Shown here: in pieces, positions 26,118-35,161 of the stretch
Numbering within the stretch: position 1 is the first letter of the stretch
Layout: every line of letters begins with the position of its first letter
Source of the DNA: Sphingobium sp. BYY-5
GTDB lineage: Bacteria; Pseudomonadota; Alphaproteobacteria; Sphingomonadales; Sphingomonadaceae
NCBI RefSeq assembly: GCF_022758885.1
Contig: NZ_JALEBH010000001.1
Span: 124,001-188,000 of the forward strand
Direction of reading: 5' to 3'
Length of the DNA: 64,000 nucleotides
Made by a program: the position numbers and the translations under genes
The notes under the pieces: model-generated
What the model was told of the DNA's origin: nothing
Database searches by the model: none
Seen by the model: the letters and a program-made list of their open reading frames with translations, nothing else

Positions 26118-27152
26118 TCAGAAGCTTGCGCCGGCTTCATTGCGGCGGAGGTCTGCCAACACCATCATCTCGCACAGCGCTTCCAGGGTCGTTTGCGGTG
26201 CCCAGTCCAGCATCTGCTTGGCGTAGCTGGCGTCGCCGATCAGCAGTTCGACTTCGGCCGGTCGGTAGAAGCGTGGATCAATGCGCATGACCGTCTTTCC
26301 GCTCGCACGGTCGATGGCGATTTCTTCACTGCCCTCACCGGAAAAATCGACTGCAATCCCTGCAGCCTTGAAGGCAAGGTGAACGAAACTGCGCACAGTT
26401 TCGGTACGGTTCGTGGCCAGAACATAGGTGTCCGGCTTTTCAGCCTGCAATATCCGCCACATGCCTTCGACATATTCCTTGGCAAAGCCCCAGTCGCGGC
26501 GAGCATCGATGTTGCCCAACATCAGGCAATCCAGCTTGCCCTGTGCGATCTTGGCAACACTGTCTGAGATTTTGCGTGTCACGAACTCGCGGCCGCGCAG
26601 AGGACTTTCATGGTTGAACAGGATGCCACTGCATCCGAAAATGTCGTAACTTTCCCGATAATTGACGGTGCTCCAATGGGCATAGAGCTTAGATACGCCA
26701 TAAGGGCTGCGCGGCCAGAAGGGCGTGTTTTCCGTTTGCGGAACCGCCTGTACCTTGCCGAACATTTCCGACGTGCTGGCCTGATAGAAACGGATTGCCG
26801 GATTGACGACGCGAATGGCCTCTAGCAGGTTGAGCGGACCGATGCCGGTGATTTCGGCCGTGGTCAGCGGTTGGTCGAACGAGACGCCGACGAAGCTCTG
26901 CGCCGCGAGATTATAGACCTCGGTGGCTTCGGATCGCTGCAACAGCCGGATTGATGCGGATAAATCGGTCAGGTCATATTCGACCAGATGCAGGTCGGGA
27001 TGAGCGGCGATTCCCAGTTCTTCGATCCGCCAGAAATTGACTGAGCTGGTACGGCGATAGGTGCCATAGACCTTATAGCCCTTGCCCAACAGAAGCTCGG
27101 CCAAATAGGCGCCATCCTGGCCTGTAATTCCCGTAATAACCGCTGTTTTCAT
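26118..27152 (-). CDS. gmd: GDP-mannose 4,6-dehydratase
   Basis: The 344-residue enzyme converts GDP-mannose to GDP-4-keto-6-deoxymannose. The cofactor motif [10 protein letters not shown] is at residues 8-17, the family block [16 protein letters not shown] follows, and the catalytic site is in [11 protein letters not shown] and [12 protein letters not shown] (about 150-161). [16 protein letters not shown] and LDARRDWG-like ([18 protein letters not shown]) motifs are typical. It links manC to rmd in a GDP-6-deoxyhexose pathway. Confidence 0.95.
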   Translation of the reverse strand: MKTAVITGITGQDGAYLAELLLGKGYKVYGTYRRTSSVNFWRIEELGIAAHPDLHLVEYDLTDLSASIRLLQRSEATEVYNLAAQSFVGVSFDQPLTTAEITGIGPLNLLEAIRVVNPAIRFYQASTSEMFGKVQAVPQTENTPFWPRSPYGVSKLYAHWSTVNYRESYDIFGCSGILFNHESPLRGREFVTRKISDSVAKIAQGKLDCLMLGNIDARRDWGFAKEYVEGMWRILQAEKPDTYVLATNRTETVRSFVHLAFKAAGIAVDFSGEGSEEIAIDRASGKTVMRIDPRFYRPAEVELLIGDASYAKQMLDWAPQTTLEALCEMMVLADLRRNEAGASF

Positions 27153-27185
27153 AGTTTCGTTCTATCCAATTACCGTAGCTAAAAT

Positions 27186-28505
27186 TCAGTTGTCTGTGCC
27201 CATTCCGCCGACGCGGGAGAGGGCGAAGCCAGCGTCTGCGGCTTCTGCGAGTGGGTATATGTTGCGCAGGTCGACGAGGACGGGCTGGGCCATGGAGGTG
27301 GCGAGGCGCTTGAGGTCGAGGGCGCGGAAGATGTCCCATTCGGTGACGAGGACGAGGGCGTCTGCGCCCTGTGCGGCTTCATAGGCGTCCTTGACCATGG
27401 TGACGCCGGGGACGAGCGGCGCTGCGACCTCCATGCCTTCGGGATCATAGGCGACGACCTTGGCGCCGGCATCTTCGAGCGCCTGGACGATGGCGATGCT
27501 GGGGGCGTCGCGCATGTCGTCGGTGTTGGGCTTGAAGGTGAGGCCGAGCAGCGCGACCGTCTTGCCGCGCGCGTCGCCGCCCAGCGCCTTGACGATCTTG
27601 CGGCCCATTGCCCGCTTGCGCAGGTCGTTGACCTGGACCACCGTCTCGACGATGCGGATCGGGGCGTCATGATCCTGCCCGGTCTTGACCAGGGCGAGCG
27701 TATCCTTGGGGAAGCAGGAACCGCCATAGCCCGGCCCTGCGTGCAGGAATTTGGAGCCGATACGGTTGTCCAGGCCAATGCCGCGCGACACGTCCTGCAC
27801 TTCGGCGCCGACCGCCTCGCACAGGTCCGCCATCTCGTTGATGAAGGTGATCTTGGTCGCCAGGAAGGCGTTGGCGGCATATTTGATGAGTTCGGCGGTG
27901 CGCCGGCCGGTGAACATCAGCGGCGCCTGGTTGAGGTTGAGCGGGCGATAGACCTGGCTCATCACCGCAATGGCGCGCTCCGACCCGGTGGTGCCCACAA
28001 CGACGCGGTCGGGGCGCTTGAAGTCGCCGATCGCTGCGCCCTCGCGCAGGAACTCAGGGTTGGAAACGACCTGGATGTCGAGGTCCGGGCGCAGGTCGCG
28101 CGCGATCCGCTCAACCTCGTCGCCGGTGCCCACGGGCACGGTCGACTTGGTGACGATGACCGCCGGGCCATCGAGCGATTCTACGATTTCCCGCGCTGCA
28201 GCATAGACATAGCTCAAATCGGCATGGCCATCGCCCCGGCGCGAAGGCGTGCCCACCGCGATGAAGATCGCGTCCGCGCCCTTGACCCCGTCCGCAAGGT
28301 CGGTGGTGAAGGTCAGCCGACCGGCTGCCGCATTGCTGCCTACCAACTGGTCCAGCCCCGGCTCGAAAATCGGCATCCGTCCCGATTCAATCGCCGAGAT
28401 CTTGCCTGCATCCTTGTCGACGCACACAACATCATGACCAAAATCCGCAAAACAGGCTCCCGACACCAAGCCTACATAACCCGTGCCGATCATCGTGATT
28501 TTCAT
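27186..28505 (-). CDS. ugd: UDP-glucose 6-dehydrogenase
   Basis: The 439-residue enzyme oxidises UDP-glucose to UDP-glucuronate, an acidic capsule precursor. It starts with the Rossmann motif MKITMIGTGYVGLVSG, has the DK (VDKDAGKISAIESGRMP) and SNPEFLREGAAIGDFKRPDR blocks, the central helix region GLDNRIGSKFLHAGPG, and the catalytic cysteine in YGGSCFPKDT. It is the first gene of the minus-strand run ugd-gmd-rmd-export lipoprotein and is divergent from kpsE. Confidence 0.96.
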   Translation of the reverse strand: MKITMIGTGYVGLVSGACFADFGHDVVCVDKDAGKISAIESGRMPIFEPGLDQLVGSNAAAGRLTFTTDLADGVKGADAIFIAVGTPSRRGDGHADLSYVYAAAREIVESLDGPAVIVTKSTVPVGTGDEVERIARDLRPDLDIQVVSNPEFLREGAAIGDFKRPDRVVVGTTGSERAIAVMSQVYRPLNLNQAPLMFTGRRTAELIKYAANAFLATKITFINEMADLCEAVGAEVQDVSRGIGLDNRIGSKFLHAGPGYGGSCFPKDTLALVKTGQDHDAPIRIVETVVQVNDLRKRAMGRKIVKALGGDARGKTVALLGLTFKPNTDDMRDAPSIAIVQALEDAGAKVVAYDPEGMEVAAPLVPGVTMVKDAYEAAQGADALVLVTEWDIFRALDLKRLATSMAQPVLVDLRNIYPLAEAADAGFALSRVGGMGTDN

Positions 28506-28692
28506 GATGCCTAACGGCCCCCGCGATAGGATTTGAGTTTTGCCCTAGCATGCTGATTTCTGATTACAAAGCAAAAGCAGGGGCGGTGTCGGCCTTCCTT
28601 TCATCGCACTATTGCAGTGCGTCATTCAAGTCACTGGACTTTGGCGGAAGCACCTCCTAACACAGCGGCGAAGAAGGGGCGTCTGGGTGCCG
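28506..28692. promoter_or_regulatory. Divergent intergenic region between ugd and the capsule export genes
   Basis: This 187-base gap should carry outward promoters for both capsule transcription units. It contains a small dyad, CGCACT-ATTGC-AGTGCG, at 28605-28621, a possible operator. I could not fix -10/-35 boxes with confidence. Confidence 0.3.
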
Positions 28693-29796
28693 ATGATTAA
28701 AATTCCTGAGCGTGTTGGCGGATTGCCGACCTTGTTTGTCGTTGCGGTTTTGATTCCCACGATAATTGCGGCAATTTATTTCGCGTTCAGTTCCGATGTA
28801 TATATGTCGGAATCGCGCTTTGTGGTGCGCAGCCCCGACAAGGGATCAAATTCCGGCCTGGGTGCCCTGTTCAAGGGCGGCGGCCTGTCGAACGATGCGA
28901 ACGAAGGTTATGCTACGCATGACTATGTGATTTCGCGTGATGCTCTTGCTACGCTCAATCGCGATGGATTGGTTACACATGCCTATGGCAATCAGGACGT
29001 GTCATTGTTCAACCGTTTCGATCCTTTCAAATGGAAAGGCGGACGGGAGCGGCTTTATGATTATTATTCCAATAAGATTGAAGTAAATCACGACACGGTG
29101 TCTTCAATCACAACCCTGAGGGTGCGGGCTTTTTCCCCGGATGATGCGTTTGAGATTAACCGCCGCCTGCTTATTCAGGCCGAAGCGCTGGTCAACAAAC
29201 TGAACACGCGGGCGCGTGAGGATCTCATAAATTACGCAACGAATGAATTGGATGATGCCAAGGGGGTGGCGCGCCGCGCCGCACTCGCCCTGTCCGAATA
29301 TCGGAACAGGGAAGGCATTGTCGATCCGGAAAAGCAGGCGACCGTCCAACTGCAAATGATCTCCAAATTGCAGGACGAGATGATCGCGACGAAGACCCAG
29401 TTGGTCCAGTTGCGTATTTTTACCCCCCAAAATCCTCAGATTCCCGTGCTTCAGGCACGTGTTGAGGAATTGGGCAGGGAAGTTAACCAGCAGATTGGTC
29501 TGGTCGCGGGCAGCCAGAAATCGCTTGCGGCGAGTGCGGTCCAGTTTCAGCGGTTGCAACTGGAAAGTCAGCTTGCTGACCGGGAACTCGCTGCCGCCAT
29601 CAGTTCCTTGCAGGAAGCTCGGAATGAGGCGCGACGCAAGCGCGCTTATGTCGAGCGTATCGTCGAACCGAACAAGCCGGACTATGCTGGAGAACCGCGT
29701 CGCATCCGTGGTATTTTGAGCACTTTTGTCGTCGGCCTTGTCGTTTGGGCGGTGCTCTCCATGCTTATCAGCGGCGTCAAGGAACATCACGACTGA
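28693..29796 (+). CDS. kpsE: Capsule export inner-membrane protein, KpsE/BexC/CtrB-like
   Basis: From the ATG at 28693 the protein has 367 residues; a GTG at 28687 with a GAAGGGG site 8-9 bases upstream is an alternative, and the TTG at 28612 is too far upstream. One transmembrane helix lies near residues 12-33 (TLFVVAVLIPTIIAAIYFAF) and one near the C-terminus (ILSTFVVGLVVWAVLSMLI), with a long periplasmic coiled coil between (about 170-330). This is the polysaccharide co-polymerase layout of ABC-dependent capsule systems. It is the first gene of a tight kpsE-kpsM-kpsT unit. Confidence 0.88.
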   Translation: MIKIPERVGGLPTLFVVAVLIPTIIAAIYFAFSSDVYMSESRFVVRSPDKGSNSGLGALFKGGGLSNDANEGYATHDYVISRDALATLNRDGLVTHAYGNQDVSLFNRFDPFKWKGGRERLYDYYSNKIEVNHDTVSSITTLRVRAFSPDDAFEINRRLLIQAEALVNKLNTRAREDLINYATNELDDAKGVARRAALALSEYRNREGIVDPEKQATVQLQMISKLQDEMIATKTQLVQLRIFTPQNPQIPVLQARVEELGREVNQQIGLVAGSQKSLAASAVQFQRLQLESQLADRELAAAISSLQEARNEARRKRAYVERIVEPNKPDYAGEPRRIRGILSTFVVGLVVWAVLSMLISGVKEHHD

Positions 29797-30605
29797 TGGC
29801 TTCCGGCGATCATAACGTCCCGCAGACCAGCTTGCTGCAATCCTGGGTGGTCCAGCGACGCATCATTTTCGCCCTGGTGATGCGGGAGATCATCACACGC
29901 TATGGTCGCCACAACATCGGTTTCCTGTGGCTCTTCGTCGAGCCAGCCACCTTTACCATTGGCGTGACGGTGCTTTGGACGATAATGCGTTCGGTACATG
30001 GAGCTAATCTGCCAATCGCAGCCTTTGCCCTAACCGGCTATTCCTGCGTCCTTGTATGGCGCAATATGCCGTCGCGGGTGGTCGGGGCGATCGAACCTAA
30101 CCTGTCTTTGATGTATCATCGCAACGTCCGGGTTCTGGATATTTTCATTGCGCGATTGTTGCTGGAGGGGATTGCCGTCGCCACTTGTTTCCTGGTGTTG
30201 ACGTTGGTGTTTGCTGCCATCGGTTTGATGAATCTGCCTGAAGATCCGCTCAAGGTCGTTGTCGGTTGGTTGATGCTGGCGTGGTGGGGAGTGGCATTGG
30301 GCATGTTCATCGGTGCTCTGTCGTATCGTACCGAGCTTATCGACAAATTCTGGCATCCCGTCACCTATCTGCTTTTCCCTTTATCTGGTGCAGCCTTTCT
30401 GGTGGAAATCCTGCCGGAGGGTTTCAGGAAGGTGGTACTTTACCTTCCCATGGTTCACGGCGTGGAATGCGTGCGCGATGGCTTCTTTGGGTCTCAATTT
30501 ACGCCCCATTATGACCTTTTCTATATGGGGATGATCAACCTCGTTGTTTCTTTTCTGGCGCTGATCGAAATTCGACGGGCCAGCCGGAACCTGGTCCCCG
30601 CATGA
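29796..30605 (+). CDS. kpsM: Capsule ABC transporter permease, KpsM/CtrC-like
   Basis: From the ATG at 29796, which overlaps the kpsE stop by one base (TGATG), the permease has 269 residues and about six hydrophobic segments. Family features are FALVMREIITRYGRHNIGFL near the start and RNMPSRVVGAIEPNLSLMYH in the middle, then LFPLSGAAFLVEILPEGFRK. It would translocate a completed polysaccharide across the inner membrane with KpsT. Confidence 0.92.
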   Translation: MASGDHNVPQTSLLQSWVVQRRIIFALVMREIITRYGRHNIGFLWLFVEPATFTIGVTVLWTIMRSVHGANLPIAAFALTGYSCVLVWRNMPSRVVGAIEPNLSLMYHRNVRVLDIFIARLLLEGIAVATCFLVLTLVFAAIGLMNLPEDPLKVVVGWLMLAWWGVALGMFIGALSYRTELIDKFWHPVTYLLFPLSGAAFLVEILPEGFRKVVLYLPMVHGVECVRDGFFGSQFTPHYDLFYMGMINLVVSFLALIEIRRASRNLVPA

Positions 30606-31258
30606 TCCAGTTGGAAAATATCGCGAAAGCCTATCATACGCGGTCGGGGCTTCATTGGGTTTTCCGCGATGTAAACTTCAAGATCGAACGTGGCGAGAAA
30701 ATCGGCATATTGGGTCGAAATGGCGCGGGAAAATCAACTCTGATCCGGCTCATGGGTGGGATCGAGCAACCCTCAAGAGGGCGCATTCTAGCCGATATGT
30801 CGATCAGTTGGCCGCTCGCTTTCTCCGGTGCGTTCCAGCATTCCTTGACTGGAATGGACAATCTGCGGTTCATCTGTCGCGTCTATGACAAGAATCCGGA
30901 AGAAGCCGTGGAGAAAGTCGAGGAGTTCGCCGAACTTGGACGTTTTCTGCGAGAACCCATAAGATCCTATTCAGCGGGTATGCGCGCGCGTCTGGGCTTT
31001 GGTATTTCTCTTGCCGTCGACTTCGATTGTTTTCTCATCGATGAAATCGTTGCTGTGGGCGATACCCGTTTTCAGCAGAAATGCCATGAGGAACTGTTTG
31101 TGAAGCGCCGGGATCGCGCCATGATTATCGTGTCGCACAGCGATAGCTATATTCGCGAACATTGCGATCGGGCATCGGTATTGTCTGGTGGCACATTGCA
31201 CCATTTCACCGAAATGGAAGACGCCTACGCTTATTATCTGGCGCACGACAGGGAATGA
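30602..31258 (+). CDS. kpsT: Capsule ABC transporter ATPase, KpsT/CtrD-like
   Basis: The 218-residue ATP-binding subunit has Walker A GRNGAGKST (about 40-48), the ABC signature SYSAGMRARLGFGI (about 123-136) and Walker B DCFLIDEIVAVGD. It lacks the C-terminal carbohydrate-binding domain of Wzt-type O-antigen exporters, so it belongs to the group-2-capsule kind, in which the chain end is not recognised by the ATPase itself. It overlaps both kpsM and the next glycosyltransferase by 4 bases. Confidence 0.93.
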   Translation: MIQLENIAKAYHTRSGLHWVFRDVNFKIERGEKIGILGRNGAGKSTLIRLMGGIEQPSRGRILADMSISWPLAFSGAFQHSLTGMDNLRFICRVYDKNPEEAVEKVEEFAELGRFLREPIRSYSAGMRARLGFGISLAVDFDCFLIDEIVAVGDTRFQQKCHEELFVKRRDRAMIIVSHSDSYIREHCDRASVLSGGTLHHFTEMEDAYAYYLAHDRE

Positions 31259-32472
31259 GCTGGTTCGCCCGGCTGCTGCATCCCTTCCTCCCATCGGTAG
31301 CCCAGCAGCCCAAGTGGGAAGCGCGACGATTGCTGGTCGATGTTTCCACCATAGCGCAACATGATGCCGGAACCGGCATCCAGCGCGTGGTCCGGGCGAT
31401 CTGGCTGCATCTTCATGCAATGAATCTGGGCGATATCACGCTCATTCCCGTCGCAGCGACCGCGCGGCGCGGATATAGCATCGCCGGTTTCGATCCGGAC
31501 ACCGGCCGATTGTCGCTACCCGATGCCAAGGCTCCGTTACTGCGGGCTGGGGCAGGGGATATCTTCCTAGGTCTGGATCTTGCGGCACATCGTCTGTCGC
31601 GGCATGAGGGGCAAATCGCTCGCTGGCGGCGGCAAGGGGCGAGTATCCATATCCTGGTCTATGATCTACTGCCGCTCCAGCACCCCGAATGGTTCCCCGC
31701 GAGCACCGGGCGCAATTTCCGGAAGTGGATAAAGATACTGGCCCGCCACGCGGATAGCGCCATCTGCATCTCGCGGCAGGTCGCGGCGGATTTCGATGAA
31801 TGGCTTGCGGCGACCGGCGCCCGGCGGCGCGCGAAAATTGCGCTTCCTGTCATTCCCTTAAGCGGGGCGGTCGATGCCACCCGTCCCACCCGCGGTGTCG
31901 GCGACAAGGGGCACGAGGTCATTGCCAGTGTTGAACGACGGCCGACCGTGTTGATGGTCGGCACGGTGGAACCACGCAAAGGCCATGATTGCGTGCTCGA
32001 TGCGACGGCGCATTTATGGCGTGTGGCGGGGGAGGATGCGCCGAGCCTGATTGTCGTGGGGCGTCCAGGCTGGCGCACCGATGAGTTGCAGGCGCGGATG
32101 CGGACGCTGGAAGAGGAGGAATCCCGTTTTACCTGGCTTAGCAAGGCATCCGACGAACTGTTGAGCGCTCTCTATGCCCGTGCGGCACTGGTAGTGGTAG
32201 CTTCGCGGGGCGAAGGGTTCGGCTTGCCGATCGTCGAGGCATTGCGGCAGGGACGAAAGGTGCTGGCCCGCGACCTGCCCATATTTCGGGAACTGGCGCG
32301 GCCAGGGCTGTTTTATTTTCACGATGAGGCGCCTGAGGCGCTGGGCGCGGCGATCCTCAGCACATTGCAAGAGCAAGATCCGGCGCCTTGGGCAGGCGAT
32401 GGCTGGGATGACAGTACGGCTGCCTTGCTGCAACTTCTTGGCCTGAAAGGCGAGGCGGCGGTTCAACCCTGA
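31255..32472 (+). CDS. Glycosyltransferase, GT4 family
   Basis: The ATG at 31255 overlaps the kpsT stop (ATGA) and gives 405 residues. The N-terminal domain has RRLLVDVSTIAQHDAGTGIQ and RVVRAIW; the donor domain has VLMVGTVEPRKGHDCVLDAT (about 242) and the E-x7-E motif in SRGEGFGLPIVEAL (about 320-334). It resembles GT4 mannosyl- or rhamnosyltransferases of polysaccharide loci. It ends facing the rfbD gene. Donor and linkage are not readable. Confidence 0.88.
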   Translation: MSWFARLLHPFLPSVAQQPKWEARRLLVDVSTIAQHDAGTGIQRVVRAIWLHLHAMNLGDITLIPVAATARRGYSIAGFDPDTGRLSLPDAKAPLLRAGAGDIFLGLDLAAHRLSRHEGQIARWRRQGASIHILVYDLLPLQHPEWFPASTGRNFRKWIKILARHADSAICISRQVAADFDEWLAATGARRRAKIALPVIPLSGAVDATRPTRGVGDKGHEVIASVERRPTVLMVGTVEPRKGHDCVLDATAHLWRVAGEDAPSLIVVGRPGWRTDELQARMRTLEEEESRFTWLSKASDELLSALYARAALVVVASRGEGFGLPIVEALRQGRKVLARDLPIFRELARPGLFYFHDEAPEALGAAILSTLQEQDPAPWAGDGWDDSTAALLQLLGLKGEAAVQP

Positions 32473-32520
32473 TCGATCGCGGCGCCAAGGCGCAAAGTCG
32501 AACAGACGGGAGCGAGGGCG

Positions 32521-33378
32521 TTACCCCTCTGCCCTGATGGCATCGATCATGATGCGCAGGTTGGCGCGCCAGTGCGGTGTGGGGCCACCCAGCGCGGCAT
32601 AGGTCGTCGCCTTGTCCAGCACCGAATAATGCGGCCGTTTCGCCGGCGTTGGATAGTCGCTGGTCGGGATCGGCACGATCCGGGCAGCCTGACTCAGCAA
32701 GCCTGCTGCCAGCCCTTCTTCCTGGATAGCGACGGCGAAATCATACCAGCTTGCGGCGCCGCTGTCGGTATAATGATACAGGCCCGTGACGCCGGCGCCC
32801 GCCATCGTCCACAGCGCGGCCGCCAGACCCGGCGCATAGGTCGGCGTACCGATCTGGTCGGCGACGACGCGCACTTCCGGCCGCTCCCCCATTAGCCGCA
32901 ACATCGTCCGCACGAAATTGCCGCCGGTGGGCGCATAGACCCAGGCGGTGCGCACGATGAGCGCATCCGGCCCGGCCAGTTGCTCGCCGCTCAGCTTGGT
33001 ACGGCCATAGGCGCTCAGCGGGCCGGTGGGCGCGTCGGGCGCATAGGGCACGCCGGATAGGCCATCGAACACGAAATCGGTCGAGACATGGACGAAGCGC
33101 GCGCCGACAGCATGGGCGGCACTGGCGAGCGTGCCGACGGCCGTGCCGTTGATTGCCAGCGCCAGTTCCTCTTCCTGTTCGGCCTTGTCGACCGCCGTAT
33201 AGGCGGCGGCGTTCAGCAGCAGGTCGGGCTTTTCCTGGGCGACAAAGGCTTGCACGGCCTCTGGCCGGGTGATGTCGAGTTCATCTGAGCCGACGCAGGT
33301 CAGCACGGCATTGGCGGGCGCGGTCGCCTGCAGTCCGCGGCCCAACTGGCCCTTGGCCCCGACGATCAGCGCCTTCAT
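32521..33378 (-). CDS. rfbD: dTDP-4-dehydrorhamnose reductase
   Basis: The 285-residue SDR enzyme performs the last step of dTDP-L-rhamnose synthesis. It has the GAKGQLGRGL nucleotide motif at the start, NAAAYTAVDKAEQEEELA (about 57-74), the STDFVFDG block and YGRTKLSGEQ with the catalytic Tyr/Lys, and ends in TTYAALGGPTPHWRANL. It overlaps rfbC by 4 bases in the order rfbA-rfbC-rfbD. Confidence 0.95.
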   Translation of the reverse strand: MKALIVGAKGQLGRGLQATAPANAVLTCVGSDELDITRPEAVQAFVAQEKPDLLLNAAAYTAVDKAEQEEELALAINGTAVGTLASAAHAVGARFVHVSTDFVFDGLSGVPYAPDAPTGPLSAYGRTKLSGEQLAGPDALIVRTAWVYAPTGGNFVRTMLRLMGERPEVRVVADQIGTPTYAPGLAAALWTMAGAGVTGLYHYTDSGAASWYDFAVAIQEEGLAAGLLSQAARIVPIPTSDYPTPAKRPHYSVLDKATTYAALGGPTPHWRANLRIMIDAIRAEG

Positions 33379-33920
33379 GCGAAAGCCTCGATCTCATGCA
33401 AGGAATGGCCGACCGCGTCCTTGCCGGATAATTGCGGTTCCAGCCCTTCGAGTGGCCATTCGATGCCGATGGCCGGATCGTTCCACATCAGCGAATGTTC
33501 GGCGGCCGGATCATAGGTGGCGGTGCATTTGTAGAGGAACTCGGTGCCATCCTCCAACGCGATGAAGCCATGCGCGAAGCCTTCGGGCACCCAGAACATG
33601 CGCTTGTTGGCGGCGGACAGTTCCACGCCGACCCATTTGCCGAAATGCGGGCTGGACTGGCGAATGTCGATCGCCACATCCCAGACGCGCCCGGCCGTGA
33701 CGCGGACCAGCTTGCCCTGCGGATTGGGGTTCTGGAAATGCAGCCCGCGCAACACGCCTCGCGCCGATTTGCTGTGATTGTCCTGTACGAAGGTCAGGTC
33801 GAGCCCCGCTGCCTTGAAGGCGGAGGCGTTCCAGCTTTCGTAGAAGAATCCACGATCGTCACCGAACACCCGCGGCTCGATAATCAGCGGACCGGGAATG
33901 GCCGTTTCAATGACGTTCAT
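33375..33920 (-). CDS. rfbC: dTDP-4-dehydrorhamnose 3,5-epimerase
   Basis: The 181-residue cupin enzyme epimerises dTDP-4-keto-6-deoxyglucose at C3 and C5. Visible motifs are [13 protein letters not shown], the catalytic His in GVLRGLHFQ (about residue 62), [11 protein letters not shown], and the tyrosine region [19 protein letters not shown]. It overlaps rfbA and rfbD by 4 bases on either side, which indicates translational coupling. Confidence 0.95.
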   Translation of the reverse strand: MNVIETAIPGPLIIEPRVFGDDRGFFYESWNASAFKAAGLDLTFVQDNHSKSARGVLRGLHFQNPNPQGKLVRVTAGRVWDVAIDIRQSSPHFGKWVGVELSAANKRMFWVPEGFAHGFIALEDGTEFLYKCTATYDPAAEHSLMWNDPAIGIEWPLEGLEPQLSGKDAVGHSLHEIEAFA

Positions 33921-34801
33921 GCGATCGCGCCCTTACCCTTCAACAGGTCCATCAGATAATTGCCATAGCCGCTCTTGCGCAGCGGCAAGGCCAATGCTTC
34001 GAGTTGGGCGTCATCGATGAAGCCCTGCCGCCAGGCGATTTCCTCCGGGCAGCATATTTTGAGACCCTGCCGCTCCTCCGTCACACGGACATAAAGGGCC
34101 GCATCGAGCAGCGATCCATGTGTGCCGGTGTCGAGCCAGGCATAGCCGCGTCCCATGATCTCGACCGAAAGCGACCCTTCCTCCAGATAGAGGCGATTGA
34201 GATCGGTGATTTCCAGCTCGCCGCGGGGTGAAGGTGCCAGGTCGCGGGCCATGTCGACGGCGCGGCCATCGTAGAAATAAAGACCGGTGACGGCATAATT
34301 GGACTTGGGCTGTGCCGGCTTTTCCTCGATCGTTTCGGCGCGACCATCCTTGTCGAAGGACACGACACCATAGGCAGCCGGATCTCTGACATAATAGCCG
34401 AAGACCGTGGCGCCGCTGTCGCGTTCGCTCGCGTGGGTCAGCAGGTCGACCAGACCGTGACCGTGAAAGATATTGTCGCCAAGAACCAGCGTGGACGGGT
34501 TGCCGCCCACAAAGTCCGCGCCGATATGATAGGCTTGGGCCAAGCCCTTTGGTTCAGGTTGGACGGCATAGGACAGGGATATGCCCAGTTCCTTGCCGTC
34601 GCCCAGCAGCGCCTGGAAAGATGGCGCATCATGCGGGGTCGTGATGATGAGGATGTCGCGAATCCCGGAGAGCATTAGTGCCGATAGCGGATAATAAATC
34701 ATCGGCTTGTCGTAGACGGGCATTAATTGCTTGGAGACGCCTTTGGTCAATGGATAAAGTCTAGTGCCGGAACCGCCCGCCAATATTATTCCCTTGCGCA
34801 C
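33917..34801 (-). CDS. rfbA: Glucose-1-phosphate thymidylyltransferase
   Basis: The enzyme makes dTDP-glucose. A GTG at 34801 with GGGAGAG 5-6 bases upstream gives 294 residues beginning [20 protein letters not shown] after the start residue, the natural length of RmlA; an ATG at 34879 adds an unlikely 26-residue extension. Other motifs are [31 protein letters not shown] and [18 protein letters not shown]. The cluster has A, C and D but no rfbB dehydratase gene in this window. Confidence 0.95.
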   Translation of the reverse strand: MRKGIILAGGSGTRLYPLTKGVSKQLMPVYDKPMIYYPLSALMLSGIRDILIITTPHDAPSFQALLGDGKELGISLSYAVQPEPKGLAQAYHIGADFVGGNPSTLVLGDNIFHGHGLVDLLTHASERDSGATVFGYYVRDPAAYGVVSFDKDGRAETIEEKPAQPKSNYAVTGLYFYDGRAVDMARDLAPSPRGELEITDLNRLYLEEGSLSVEIMGRGYAWLDTGTHGSLLDAALYVRVTEERQGLKICCPEEIAWRQGFIDDAQLEALALPLRKSGYGNYLMDLLKGKGAIA

Positions 34802-35161
34802 GTCTCTCTCCCATAGAAGGCGTTTTGGGGGTGTAAATGCCGGTCGCAGCGATTGCAAGATGATGTTGCGGTGCATCAAATAACGGTTGCAGGAGCAATC
34901 CTGTCATATCTCGTGAAGGAGAATCGTCTACAGCCACCCTCATCGAAAAGTGGTCCGACGAATAGTTGTTTGGATGCGGTCAATTGTGCGTGCGTCTTCA
35001 GGAGGGTTGGCTGGCGCGCCCGTTGAATCGTCGGCAGGTTTGATGTGTCGCATAGCTAAGTTGCGCCGCTAAAGTGAGGCATAATGCGGGCTTTCTCATT
35101 GACATGCGGGGTGCTGCGGTCAGAGATAAGAGGGATCAGGGGTGAAGAGGCGGGCCTTTAG
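34802..35161. promoter_or_regulatory. Divergent promoter region between rfbA and the sulfotransferase gene
   Basis: This 360-base stretch has no convincing ORF. A perfect -35-like TTGACA lies at 35099-35104, about 60 bases before the sulfotransferase start, but the -10 (AGAGAT or GATAAG, 17-20 bases on) is weak. The leftward rfbA promoter is not apparent. Confidence 0.35.
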
